Below, one piece after another: positions 19,345 through 26,867 of a DNA stretch of 27,287 bases. Each line of letters opens with the position of its first letter. The stretch's first letter is position 1. The translations under genes were made by a program, and so were the position numbers. The notes under the pieces are model-generated. The model was not told the origin of the DNA. It saw nothing but the letters and a program-made list of their open reading frames with translations, and made no database searches. Source of the stretch: Halomonas chromatireducens (lineage in GTDB: Bacteria > Pseudomonadota > Gammaproteobacteria > Pseudomonadales > Halomonadaceae); contig NZ_CP014226.1 in the NCBI RefSeq assembly GCF_001545155.1, forward strand, positions 1,653,411 to 1,680,697. Reading direction: 5' to 3'.

Positions 19345-19606
19345 GTGAAGCACTGTATTGCCAACGGTTTGCACGCCATGTGCATGTTACGCGTCATGCT
19401 CGCGAGCGTATGGCTGAGCGCAACATACCTGAAGCCTTACTACTCGAGTTGCTGGATATCGGAGATACTCGATATAAGGATTCCATGCGGCTCTGGATTG
19501 CCATCAGCGCGCCGATAGGCAAGACAACATGATTTGTGCGGCAGTGGTGCTCGAAGATAGACTCGTCGTAAAGACGATCATGCACCACTTCAGCTGGGAG
19601 GAGTAA
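19341..19606 (+). pseudogene. DUF4258 protein (toxin-like) with internal frameshift
   Basis: From GTG 19341 the frame gives a DUF4258 N-terminus: VTRHARERMAERNIPEALLL, then ELLDIGDTRYKDSMRLWI, and stops at TGA 19530-19532. The rest of the family pattern continues in the -1 frame: DNMICAAVVLEDRLVVKTIM then HHFSWEE, stop TAA 19604-19606. The break lies within about 19500-19525 and equals a one-base deletion. No classical slippery heptamer is visible, so a disabling mutation is more likely than programmed shifting. DUF4258 genes commonly sit before DUF2283 genes in predicted toxin-antitoxin pairs; toxin activity is inferred, not proven. Its base composition is lower in GC than pilC and pilD, and together with the next gene it interrupts the usual pilC-pilD order. 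Confidence 0.72.
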
Positions 19607-19608
19607 CA

Positions 19609-19800
19609 GTGCGAACCACTTACGACGAAGCTGATGACATCCTTGTACTGCATCTATCAGAAAAGCCTATCGTAAAGGAAGTGTCACAGGACTGGCATAC
19701 GCACGTTAGCTATGCCGATGATGGCAGTATAGTGGAAGTGGTAATTCTCGATGCCTCCAAGCAAGGCGCCTGGCCCTTGCTGAAAAGTGAGGCAGCTTGA
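19609..19800 (+). CDS. DUF2283 protein, predicted antitoxin partner
   Basis: A 63-residue DUF2283-family protein. The family pattern is complete: TYDEADDILVLHLSE at the start, then VSYADDGSIVEVVILDAS in the middle. The start is GTG 19609, two bases after the DUF4258 stop, with GGGAGGAG upstream. The DUF4258-DUF2283 order and tight spacing match predicted toxin-antitoxin operons. The partner is frameshifted, so the antitoxin may persist alone or serve only as a spacer in the pilus operon. Its stop is 12 bp before the pilD start. Confidence 0.8.
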   Translation: MRTTYDEADDILVLHLSEKPIVKEVSQDWHTHVSYADDGSIVEVVILDASKQGAWPLLKSEAA

Positions 19801-19812
19801 TAAGGAATTATT

Positions 19813-20661
19813 TTGACTGACCTTCCCCCCGCCCTTCTCTGGCCCTTGGTGGCCTTCCTGGGCCTGTGTCTGGGCAGCTTCCTCAACGTGGTGATCGTGC
19901 GCCTGCCGGTGATGCTGATGCTGGGCTGGCGAGCCGAGGCCCGCGAGGCGCTGGAGCTTCCCGATGAAGAGCGGCCCCGCTTCAACCTGATGGTACCGCG
20001 GTCGATCTGCCCGAGTTGCGAAACGCCCATCGCCTGGCACGACAACCTGCCGGTGATCGGCTGGCTCAAGCGCCGTGGGCACTGCGCCTACTGTGAAGCG
20101 CGCATCAGCCCACAGTATCCCCTGGTGGAGCTGGCCGGCGGCGCCCTGGCGCTGGCGGTGCTGGCGCTGCACGGCCCCACCCGGCAGGGGCTGTTCATCT
20201 TCGGCGCCTGCCTTTCACTACTGGCACTGGCGGTGATCGACCTGCGCACCCAGCTGCTGCCGGACATCCTTACTCTTCCGCTGCTGTGGGCGGGGCTGCT
20301 CTACCAGCTGCTGTTCCAGCCGCTGCTACTTTCCGATGCGGTGATCGGCGCCATGGCAGGGTATCTGTCGCTGTGGAGCTTCTACTGGTTGTTCAAGCTG
20401 GTGACCGGCAAGGAGGGCATGGGCTTCGGCGACTTCAAGCTGCTGGCGGCGCTTGGCGCCTGGATGGGCTGGCATTATCTGCCCATGGTGCTGATCCTAT
20501 CCGCCGGCGTCGGTGCCGTGGTCGGTATCCTGGTGCAGCTGGCCATGCCTAGACTGCGCGGGGCTCCGATGCCCTTCGGCCCCTTCCTGGCCATGGCCGG
20601 CTGGATCGCGCTGCTGGTCGGCGAGCCGCTGATGGCGCTCTACTACGGCATGATGTTTTGA
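19813..20661 (+). CDS. pilD: Prepilin peptidase / N-methyltransferase
   Basis: A 282-residue bifunctional aspartic protease that cleaves prepilin leaders and methylates the new N-terminus in the inner membrane. The N-terminal segment FLGLCLGSFLNVVIVRLP is characteristic. The zinc tetracysteine is Cys66, Cys69, Cys91 and Cys94 (CPSC and CAYC). Catalytic aspartates are Asp143 in AVIDLRTQLLPD and Asp207 in GMGFGDFKL. The start seems to be TTG 19813 with a modest AAGGA upstream. It acts on PilA and the minor pilins and possibly on type II secretion pseudopilins. The DUF4258/DUF2283 pair sits between it and pilC. Confidence 0.95.
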   Translation: MTDLPPALLWPLVAFLGLCLGSFLNVVIVRLPVMLMLGWRAEAREALELPDEERPRFNLMVPRSICPSCETPIAWHDNLPVIGWLKRRGHCAYCEARISPQYPLVELAGGALALAVLALHGPTRQGLFIFGACLSLLALAVIDLRTQLLPDILTLPLLWAGLLYQLLFQPLLLSDAVIGAMAGYLSLWSFYWLFKLVTGKEGMGFGDFKLLAALGAWMGWHYLPMVLILSAGVGAVVGILVQLAMPRLRGAPMPFGPFLAMAGWIALLVGEPLMALYYGMMF

Positions 20662-20683
20662 CCCGCTCACAGGGAGTGTGAAT

Positions 20684-21301
20684 GTGATCATTGGCGTAAC
20701 CGGCGGTATCGCTTCGGGCAAGTCCACCGTGGCACGGGCCTTCGCGGCGCTGGGCGTGCCCTGGGTGGATGCCGACGACGTGGCACGCGAGGTGGTCGAG
20801 CCCGGCGAGCCGGCCCTGGCCGAGATCGCCGAGCGTTACTCCCGAAAGGAGGGCTCGCGGGTGCTGCAGGAAGACGGCCGCCTTGACCGCCGGGCGCTGC
20901 GCGAGATCGTCTTTGCCGACCCGGCCGAGCGGAAGTGGCTGGAGTCGGTGACGCACCCCCGCATTCGGCAGCGTCTCGTTGCCCACCTGGAACGGCTGCA
21001 GGCTGAGGGCGCGCCCTATGTGCTGCTGGTCTCGCCGCTGCTGTTCGAGTCGGGCCAGAGCGAGATGGCCGACCGCTGCCTGGTGATCGACGTACCGGAA
21101 AGCCTGCAGATCGCCCGTACCGCCGCCCGTGACGATGTCGATGAGAACCAGGCCCGCGCCATCGTCGCCGCGCAGATGCCCCGCGCCGAGCGCCTGGCCA
21201 GGGCCGACGACGTGATCGACAACGGCGGCGATGAAGCCCGACTGAAGGCCCAGGTAGCCGAGCTGGATCGGAAGTATCGTGAGCTGGCCCGAGAGCGCTA
21301 G
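20684..21301 (+). CDS. coaE: Dephospho-CoA kinase
   Basis: A 205-residue P-loop kinase for the last step of coenzyme A synthesis, phosphorylating the 3' hydroxyl of dephospho-CoA. The P-loop GGIASGKST is at residues 7-15. DADDVAREVVEPG, RRALREIVFADP, HPRIR and the LLFESG segment follow, then the lid region RTAARDDV and the ADDVIDNGG end. I prefer GTG 20684 because AGGGAG lies seven bases upstream. GTG 20678 is in frame but sits one base after that ribosome-binding site. The pilD-coaE-yacG order is common in gammaproteobacteria, and the genes are closely spaced. Confidence 0.94.
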   Translation: MIIGVTGGIASGKSTVARAFAALGVPWVDADDVAREVVEPGEPALAEIAERYSRKEGSRVLQEDGRLDRRALREIVFADPAERKWLESVTHPRIRQRLVAHLERLQAEGAPYVLLVSPLLFESGQSEMADRCLVIDVPESLQIARTAARDDVDENQARAIVAAQMPRAERLARADDVIDNGGDEARLKAQVAELDRKYRELARER

Positions 21302-21335
21302 AATGTCCCTATACTCACCAACGCCTAACGGATTC

Positions 21336-21563
21336 ATGAGCCAATCGAACCAACGCCCCCTGAAAGTCGCCTGTCCCCAATGCAAGACCAAGGTGGAGTG
21401 GAGCGAACAGAACCCTTACCGGCCCTTCTGCAGCGAGCGGTGCAAGATGCTCGACCTGGGTGCCTGGGCCGACGAGTCCCACCGTATCGCCGGTGAGCCG
21501 GCGATGGACGAGCACAACATCGAAGAGTGGCTGGCCCGGGCCGAGCGAGGCGACGACCGGTGA
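21336..21563 (+). CDS. yacG: DNA gyrase inhibitor YacG (zinc-binding)
   Basis: A 75-residue zinc protein. The four ligands are CPQC (Cys13, Cys16) and CSERC (Cys32, Cys36), followed by the family segment DLGAWADESHRIAGEP. In E. coli YacG binds GyrB and inhibits gyrase. I use ATG 21336 because family members have about 65 residues and the conserved part begins directly after it. ATG 21303, just after the coaE stop, would add 11 residues and is also possible. The stop overlaps the GTG of the next gene (GTGA), so the two are probably coupled. Confidence 0.88.
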   Translation: MSQSNQRPLKVACPQCKTKVEWSEQNPYRPFCSERCKMLDLGAWADESHRIAGEPAMDEHNIEEWLARAERGDDR

Positions 21564-22435
21564 GCCCGGCCGCGGCACCCTCCTACCGCCTGCTGGCCGA
21601 GCTGGAAGCGGCCTTCGATGCGTTGATCGAGCGCAGCGAGGAGCTGCTGGCGGCCTACAGCCGCTCGCCCGCCGAAGCCTGGGCATTCCAGGCCGATGCC
21701 AGCGAGGCGTGGTTGCGCCGTGCTCTGCTCGACTTCTGGTATCAGGACGGCCAGGACGGACGTACCACCCGCAGTCATGTGGGGCTGGTCGCCGCCGATG
21801 ACATCCTGCTGGAGAAGGTCGCCGCGGTGAACGCGGCAAAGGCCGAATTCGCCACACAGCTGGCCCATATCCGCGACAATCACCCGCCGCTGCTGGCCGA
21901 GGCCAAGGCGGTGCTGCCGTTCCGCCACCCCGAACTGCACGACCACCTGCGCGGCAGCGGCCTCGCCCGGCTGCACCTCAAGCAGTGCTGGCGGGCCATT
22001 CCCGTGGCCGAAGCGCCGGTGGCTCGTGTGCGCTTGGCATGGTATTCCAGCGGCCGCTCGATCAAGCGGCTCAGCGTGAGCGATGTCGAGAAGAAGCTAA
22101 TGACGCTGGATACCGACGCGCCTCATGTACGCATACAGCTGCGCAAGCTCGCCGGCCTGCCCTCGAGCGAACCCCTCGCCCAGGTGCAGAGCCAGGCACC
22201 GCTGATGCGCGCCAACCTCTTCTACACCGAACCGCTGGACGACGGCCGCACCCGGCGCGCCATGAACGTCGCGCTGCCGCTCTTCCTGCCCGCCCCCCGC
22301 GGACGCCTGCCCGACCACAACCTGCCACCCGCCGCGCCACCCGAAACCCGCACCCGCGCCCGGCGCAGCGACGAACGCCTGGAAGACACCCCCTTCCTCC
22401 CCAGCCTGCGAGTGTTCCGCTACCGGAACCTGTGA
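21560..22435 (+). CDS. Tus-like DNA replication terminus site-binding protein
   Basis: A 291-residue protein that I place in the Tus/Ter-binding family. The clearest match to E. coli Tus is RLAWYSSGRSIKRLSVSDVEKKL against its [23 protein letters not shown] (first 20 residues of each compared). The N-terminal SYRLLAELEAAFDAL and the late AGLPS...MRANLFY region and NVALPLFLP end also align. Tus bound to Ter sites blocks the replicative helicase in one direction. The start GTG 21560 overlaps the yacG stop by design (GTGA). The Pro/Arg-rich tail (about residues 245-275) is longer than expected. Similarity to Tus is low overall, so the terminus role is inferred. I see no convincing Ter site in the window. 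Confidence 0.68.
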   Translation: MSPAAAPSYRLLAELEAAFDALIERSEELLAAYSRSPAEAWAFQADASEAWLRRALLDFWYQDGQDGRTTRSHVGLVAADDILLEKVAAVNAAKAEFATQLAHIRDNHPPLLAEAKAVLPFRHPELHDHLRGSGLARLHLKQCWRAIPVAEAPVARVRLAWYSSGRSIKRLSVSDVEKKLMTLDTDAPHVRIQLRKLAGLPSSEPLAQVQSQAPLMRANLFYTEPLDDGRTRRAMNVALPLFLPAPRGRLPDHNLPPAAPPETRTRARRSDERLEDTPFLPSLRVFRYRNL

Positions 22436-22447
22436 AGAAGGATTGCC

Positions 22448-22663
22448 GCCTCCGCCAAGGCGCCTGGCGGCGCCAGTCGCGATGCAGAGCAGCGCTCCAA
22501 CAGAACCCCACCATATGAGAAAAAGTTGTAGGAGAAGCTTTAGCTCACGACTGGAGGCCGAAGGACTCCCGGTGGTGTTGGAAACGTTGCGGAAATCGCC
22601 AGCGCTGCGGCCTCCGCCAAGGCGCCTGCCGGCGCCAGTCGCGATGCAGAGCAGCCTCCAACA
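22448..22663. repeat. Composite REP element, copy 1 (inverted-direct-inverted)
   Basis: Three related units lie between the Tus-like gene and trhP. The units at 22448-22502 and 22610-22663 read GCCTCCGCCAAGGCGCC..., GGCGCCAGTCGCGATGC, ...CTCCAACA. The middle unit (22527-about 22574) reads TGTAGGAGAAGCTTTAGCTC then ACGACTGGAGGCC. The outer units are reverse complements of the same consensus, TGT(A/T)GGAG...CGACTGG.GCC. Alternating orientation is typical of BIMEs, which form hairpins and can end or stabilise transcripts. This fills the gap between two convergent genes. Confidence 0.75.
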
Positions 22664-22674
22664 AGGTTGGTAGC

Positions 22675-24093
22675 CTAGCCCAGATCCCGCATCAGCAGCG
22701 CGTATTCGATGCGCTCCGGTTCGATGGGTTCGCCGGGAATCGGGATGCGAACGATGTGGCCGGAGCCGGGGGCGGCACCGACGGATTCGCCGTTCTTGTT
22801 CTCGATGTGCTCGAGGGTGAAGCGGCGGTTGCCGCCGGGCAGCATCAGTTCCATGCCGTCGCCGACTTCGAAGCGGTTCTTGACGTCGATTTCAATGACG
22901 CCGCGGCCGGGGTCGTAGCCTATCACTTCTCCGACGAACTGCTGGTGTACGCCAACGGAGTTGCCCTGCTGGTAGTTCTGGTACTCGTCGTGGACGTGAC
23001 GGCGGTAGAAGCCTTCGGTGTAACCACGGTTGGCGAGGTTGTCGAGTTCGTCCATCAGGCGCATGTCGAAGGGCCGGCCGGCGACGGCGTCGTCGATGGC
23101 GCGGCGGTAGACCTGTGCGGTGCGGGCGACGTAGTAGTGGGACTTGGTGCGCCCTTCGATCTTCAACGAGGTGACACCCATCTGGGTGAGCTGCGGCACG
23201 TGCTGGACAGCGCGCAGGTCCTTGGAGTTCATGATGTAGGTGCCGTGCTCGTCCTCGAAGACCGGCATCAGCTCGCCCGGGCGGGTGCGATCCTCTATCA
23301 GCGCCGAGAGTTCGTCCTGCCCTTCCACGCCGCCGGCGGTGGCGGTACTTTCGGCCACTTCCGCACTGCCGCCGCCGGAGGCGATCAGCCCACCCTGGTC
23401 CGGGGTCCACACTCCGCTACCGGCGTGGGCACGGGCGGAGTTGGCCGGCACCAGGTCGCCTGTCTCATCGTGGGAAGCGGCCACGGTGTTGTATTTCCAG
23501 CGACAGGCGTTGGTGCAGGTGCCCTGGTTGGGGTCGCGGTGGTTGAAGTAGCCGGAGAGCAGGCAACGGCCAGAATAGGCGATGCACAGGGCGCCGTGGA
23601 CGAAGGTCTCGATCTCCAGGTCGGGGCATTCGGCGCGGATCTCGCCGATCTCGGCCAGCGACAGTTCCCGGGAAAGGATGATGCGGCTGATGCCCTGCTT
23701 CTGCCAGAACCGGGCCGCGGCGTAGTTGACCACGTTGGACTGCACCGAGAGGTGGATCTCCTGGTCGGGCCAGCGCTCGCGCACCATCATGATCAGCCCC
23801 GGGTCGGACATGATCAGCGCATCGGGCCCGGCTTCGATGACCGGCTCCATGTCGCGAAGGTAGGTCTTGAGCTTGCTGTTGTGCGGCGCGATGTTGGAGG
23901 CGACGTAGAACTGCTTGCCCCGCTGGTGAGCGTAGGCGATGCCCTTGTGCAGGTTGTCGACCTTGAAGTCGTTGTTGCGCGCGCGCAGCGAGTAGCGCGG
24001 CTGGCCGGCGTAGACGGCATCGGCGCCGTAGGCGAAGGCGTAGCGCATGTTCTTGAACGTCCCCGCGGGGGACAGCAGTTCAGGGGCTTTCAT
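22675..24093 (-). CDS. trhP: U32-family tRNA 5-hydroxyuridine synthase TrhP (YegQ-like)
   Basis: A 472-residue U32 peptidase-family protein matching E. coli YegQ, now TrhP, needed for prephenate-dependent hydroxylation of wobble U34 in tRNA. Diagnostic stretches are PELLSPAGTFKNMRYAFAYG, ADAVYAGQPRYSLRARNN, ALIMSDPGLIMMVRE, and FVHGALCIAYSGRCLLSGY. The four cysteines Cys170, Cys177, Cys193 and Cys197 (GTCTNACRW) are the likely iron-sulfur ligands. RPGELMPVFEDEHGTYIMNS and SLKIEGRTKSHYYVARTAQV follow. Residues 204-262 form an Ala/Gly/Ser-rich insertion with little family resemblance. The gene diverges from queC over a 212-bp gap, placing two tRNA-anticodon modification routes side by side. Confidence 0.92.
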   Translation of the reverse strand: MKAPELLSPAGTFKNMRYAFAYGADAVYAGQPRYSLRARNNDFKVDNLHKGIAYAHQRGKQFYVASNIAPHNSKLKTYLRDMEPVIEAGPDALIMSDPGLIMMVRERWPDQEIHLSVQSNVVNYAAARFWQKQGISRIILSRELSLAEIGEIRAECPDLEIETFVHGALCIAYSGRCLLSGYFNHRDPNQGTCTNACRWKYNTVAASHDETGDLVPANSARAHAGSGVWTPDQGGLIASGGGSAEVAESTATAGGVEGQDELSALIEDRTRPGELMPVFEDEHGTYIMNSKDLRAVQHVPQLTQMGVTSLKIEGRTKSHYYVARTAQVYRRAIDDAVAGRPFDMRLMDELDNLANRGYTEGFYRRHVHDEYQNYQQGNSVGVHQQFVGEVIGYDPGRGVIEIDVKNRFEVGDGMELMLPGGNRRFTLEHIENKNGESVGAAPGSGHIVRIPIPGEPIEPERIEYALLMRDLG

Positions 24094-24305
24094 AAGGTCA
24101 CCGTTTTCAGGACGATGGCACCAGGCGCTAGCTCGGTTTCAGATAGCCCCCTGGATGCTTGGGAGAGGGGCGGGAATCTTAGCAACTGGCGCCGCCCCTG
24201 GCCAGATTTCGTACAGTTGCGTAAACTTGGCCCGCGCCGGACCGGACCCCGGCCAGCGGCTTTCAGCGAGAGCCGCCCGATAAATTCTCCGACAACGAGT
24301 TTCCC

Positions 24306-25112
24306 ATGACCCAGTCCGCGACTTCCCCCGTGCCCGCTACCGTGGTGATCTACTCCGGTGGCATGGATTCCTTTACCGTACTGCACCGCGCCCTGCGCGA
24401 GGGGCTGGCGGTACATGCCCTCTCCTTCGACTATGGCCAGCGCCACGCCCGCGAACTTGAGGTGGCCGCCCATGTCTGCCGTGAACTCGACGTGCCCCAT
24501 CAGGTGGTCGACATTCGCGCCATCCATGGCCTGATCGACAATTCGGCCCTGACCGATGCCAGCCGCGACATGCCCGATGGCGACTACGCCAGCGACAACC
24601 TGAGTGCCACGGTGGTGCCCAACCGCAACATGATCCTGCTGTCGATGGCCATCGCCAAGGCGGTGAACATCGGCGCCGGGCGCGTGGACTACGGCGCCCA
24701 TGGCGGTGACCATGTGCTCTACCCCGACTGCCGGCCCGAGTTCGTCGAGCGCATGAATGCGGTGGCAGGCATCGCCAACTTCGAACCGGTGCGAATCCAT
24801 GCGCCCTACCTGGGTTCGACCAAGGCGGACATCCTCGCCGATGGTCTGGCCATGGGGCTCGACTACAGCGACACCTGGACCTGCTACCTGGGCGAGGAAC
24901 TCGCCTGCGGCCGATGTGGCAGCTGCCGCGAGCGGCTTGCAGCCTTTACCGCCAATGGCGCCACGGACCCGCTTGGCTATCTACAACGGCCCGATACCGC
25001 CGCCACTGCTCAGCGGCCCGAAGCCGGCTATCTACAGCGGCCCGATGCTACCGCCACTTCTACACGGTCCGATACGGATGCGCCGGAATCCAGGGAGGCG
25101 CCTGATGTATAG
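24306..25112 (+). CDS. queC: 7-cyano-7-deazaguanine synthase
   Basis: A 268-residue QueC that makes preQ0 from 7-carboxy-7-deazaguanine, ammonia and ATP on the queuosine route. The PP-loop is SGGMDS at residues 17-22. The zinc cysteines are Cys193 and the CGRCGSC cluster (Cys201, Cys204, Cys207). The enzyme normally ends shortly after the RLAAF...DPLGY segment at about residue 225-230. Here about 40 further residues follow, made of an imperfect 17-codon tandem repeat (GYLQRPD...) and a Ser/Thr/Asp-rich end. The stop overlaps the queE start by eight bases (ATGTATAG). No preQ1 riboswitch-like structure is evident upstream. Confidence 0.94.
   Translation: MTQSATSPVPATVVIYSGGMDSFTVLHRALREGLAVHALSFDYGQRHARELEVAAHVCRELDVPHQVVDIRAIHGLIDNSALTDASRDMPDGDYASDNLSATVVPNRNMILLSMAIAKAVNIGAGRVDYGAHGGDHVLYPDCRPEFVERMNAVAGIANFEPVRIHAPYLGSTKADILADGLAMGLDYSDTWTCYLGEELACGRCGSCRERLAAFTANGATDPLGYLQRPDTAATAQRPEAGYLQRPDATATSTRSDTDAPESREAPDV
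24975..25076 (+). repeat. 51-bp in-frame tandem duplication in the queC tail
   Basis: Two adjacent 51-bp units (24975-25025 and 25026-25076) start GGCTATCTACA(A/G)CGGCCCGAT and share about three quarters of their bases. They encode the repeated GYLQRPD segments of the QueC tail. Being a multiple of three, the duplication keeps the frame into the queE overlap. Confidence 0.7.
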
Positions 25113-25749
25113 CGTCAAGGAGGCCTTCTATACGCTGCAGGGCGAAGGCGGCCAGGCCGGCCGTGCCAGCGTGTTCTGCCGTTTCACCGGCTGCAATTTG
25201 TGGTCGGGCCGCGAGCGAGATCGCGCCACCGCGGCCTGCACCTTCTGCGATACCGATTTCCTCGGCACCGACGGCCAGAACGGCGGTCGCTTCCGTGATG
25301 CCGACGCCCTGGCCGACCACCTGACCGCGCTTTGGCCCGACCAGTATGGTGTCGTGACACCGTATGTCGTTTTCACCGGCGGCGAGCCTCTGCTGCAGCT
25401 CGACGAGGCGCTGATCGCCGCCATGCACCGTCGGGGCTTCGAGGTGGCGGTGGAAACCAATGGCACCATCGCACCGCCCCCGGGCATCGACTGGCTCTGC
25501 GTCAGCCCCAAAGGAGCGACGGAGCTGGCAGTGACCGGCGGCGACGAGATCAAGCTGGTCTACCCCCAGCAGGAAGCGCCACCGGCGCGGTTTCAAAGGC
25601 TCGACTTTCATTATTTCTTTCTGCAGCCAATGGACAGTGCGCCCTTGGGCAAGCATGAGAGCCATATGGATGCGACCGTGGCGTACTGCCTGGCCCATCC
25701 GCAATGGCGCCTGTCGCTGCAGACTCACAAGATCGCGGGGTTCGATTGA
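25105..25749 (+). CDS. queE: 7-carboxy-7-deazaguanine synthase
   Basis: A 214-residue radical SAM enzyme converting 6-carboxytetrahydropterin to 7-carboxy-7-deazaguanine. The cluster motif has the CX14CX2C spacing of this enzyme type: GCNLW, then 14 residues between cysteines, then CTFCDTDF. The start [41 protein letters not shown] and CVSPKG are all standard. ATG 25105 overlaps the end of queC, with AGGGAGGCG upstream, which implies coupling. The end overlaps the next start as TGATG. With its neighbours it supplies preQ0 for queuosine in tRNA. Confidence 0.95.
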   Translation: MYSVKEAFYTLQGEGGQAGRASVFCRFTGCNLWSGRERDRATAACTFCDTDFLGTDGQNGGRFRDADALADHLTALWPDQYGVVTPYVVFTGGEPLLQLDEALIAAMHRRGFEVAVETNGTIAPPPGIDWLCVSPKGATELAVTGGDEIKLVYPQQEAPPARFQRLDFHYFFLQPMDSAPLGKHESHMDATVAYCLAHPQWRLSLQTHKIAGFD

Positions 25750-26594
25750 TGACGCTTTTCGTCAACCGCCTGAGCCATCTCGATGTCTCTCTGTGGTCTC
25801 CCCAGCATGGCTTGATCGGCGCCAGCTGGCATGTGGATGCCGAGCTCGACGGTGAGCTTGGCGAGGACGGCATGCTGTTCGACTTCGGCGAGGTCAAGCC
25901 GTGGATCAAGTCGCGCCTGGATGGTGGCGTCGACCATACGCTGCTGATCCCGACGAAGGCGCCCGGCCTGGAAATCTTCGAGTGCAGCGAAGGGCTCTGC
26001 GTGCGGGCCACCCAGCCCTACCCCATGGAAGTTCGCGCCCCGCGGCAGGCCTTCACCCTGCTGCCGTGGCCGGCCATCACCACCGAGCGCCTGGCCGAGC
26101 TGTTGGCAGGGGAAGTGATGAAGCGCCCCCCGCCGCGGGTGACCGACATTCGCCTGCGCCTTCGCGATGAGGTGATCGACGGCGCCGCCTACACCTATAG
26201 CCATGGGCTCAAGCGGCACCTGGGCAACTGCCAGCGCATCGCCCACGGGCACCGCTCACGCCTGCATATCTGGCAGCGCGGCGTGCGGATGCCGGGGCTG
26301 GAAGCGGAATGGGCCGAGCGACTGGGAGATCGTTACCTGGTCGACGCGGCGGACATCGCCACCGGCCCCGATTCCGTGGTGCGCGGCATGATGACCAGCC
26401 GCTACCGCGCCGAGCAGGGCCGATTCATGATCCGGCTGCCCGCGGAGCGCTGCCTCACCCTACCCACCCCCACCACGGTGGAACATATCGCCGGCTGGCT
26501 GGCGCGGCGGATCACCGAGGAAACCGGCCGCGCCACCCGGGTCCAGGCCTTCGAGGGGGTCGACAAGGGGGCGATCGCGGAGGCGCAGCCTTGA
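25749..26594 (+). CDS. queD: Tandem QueD-like 6-carboxytetrahydropterin synthase
   Basis: A 281-residue protein, about twice the length of E. coli QueD (121), with two T-fold halves. The N-terminal half has the DFGEVK (45-50) and Asp62-His63 (VDHTLL) motifs, but where the zinc histidines should be it reads GASWHVDAEL. The C-terminal half keeps the zinc site: SHGLKRH with His152, Cys161, and His166-Gly-His168 in CQRIAHGHRSRLHI. Long two-domain QueD relatives occur in Pseudomonas. Its place in queC-queE-queD supports conversion of dihydroneopterin triphosphate to 6-carboxytetrahydropterin. Start ATG 25749 overlaps the queE stop (TGATG). The exact activity is inferred from family and context. 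Confidence 0.8.
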   Translation: MTLFVNRLSHLDVSLWSPQHGLIGASWHVDAELDGELGEDGMLFDFGEVKPWIKSRLDGGVDHTLLIPTKAPGLEIFECSEGLCVRATQPYPMEVRAPRQAFTLLPWPAITTERLAELLAGEVMKRPPPRVTDIRLRLRDEVIDGAAYTYSHGLKRHLGNCQRIAHGHRSRLHIWQRGVRMPGLEAEWAERLGDRYLVDAADIATGPDSVVRGMMTSRYRAEQGRFMIRLPAERCLTLPTPTTVEHIAGWLARRITEETGRATRVQAFEGVDKGAIAEAQP

Positions 26595-26860
26595 GCTTGC
26601 AGACAGCCTTGAGCGCCTGCCGCCCCGGATGCGGCGCCTGCTGCATTGCGCCGTCGATCAGCTCGGCGATCCCCGGCATGCCCGACGGCAAACCGGCCGG
26701 GGTACGCTGCGTGCAGCTCGACGAGAACAACCTGTGCCGGCTGTTCGGCGACCCGCGGCGCCCGGCCGTGTGCGAACGCTTCGGCTACGACCACTCCCTC
26801 TGCGGCGACGATCGCGAACAGGCGCTGGAGCGGATCACCGCCCTGGAGCAGGCGACCTGA
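26591..26860 (+). CDS. YkgJ-family cysteine-cluster protein
   Basis: An 89-residue protein with eight cysteines, three of them in CRPGCGACC at residues 10-18 and others at 40, 49, 61 and 71. This is the YkgJ-type CxxxCxxCC pattern, predicted to bind zinc or an iron-sulfur cluster; function is unknown. The family segments GMPDGKPAGVRCVQLDE and LFGDPRRPAVC are present. The start appears to be TTG 26591, overlapping the queD stop as TTGA. No better ATG or GTG lies near the conserved region. Coupling suggests cotranscription with the queuosine genes, though no role in that pathway is established. Confidence 0.8.
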   Translation: MSLQTALSACRPGCGACCIAPSISSAIPGMPDGKPAGVRCVQLDENNLCRLFGDPRRPAVCERFGYDHSLCGDDREQALERITALEQAT

Positions 26861-26867
26861 CGTTGCG

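Noticed and set aside
18639..19532. A 297-codon frame overlapping pilC
   Set aside because: Only the part after 19341 is real (DUF4258). The earlier part is pilC read out of frame, Arg/His/Gly-rich.
24094..24305. preQ1 riboswitch upstream of queC
   Set aside because: I looked for one in the 212-bp gap and saw only a short GCGGCT/AGCCGC hairpin, not the riboswitch layout.
22756..24309. Long open frame (517 codons) antisense to trhP
   Set aside because: Composition is Val/Gly/Ala/His-rich, as produced by the reverse strand of a GC-rich gene; no recognisable motif, and trhP is certain.
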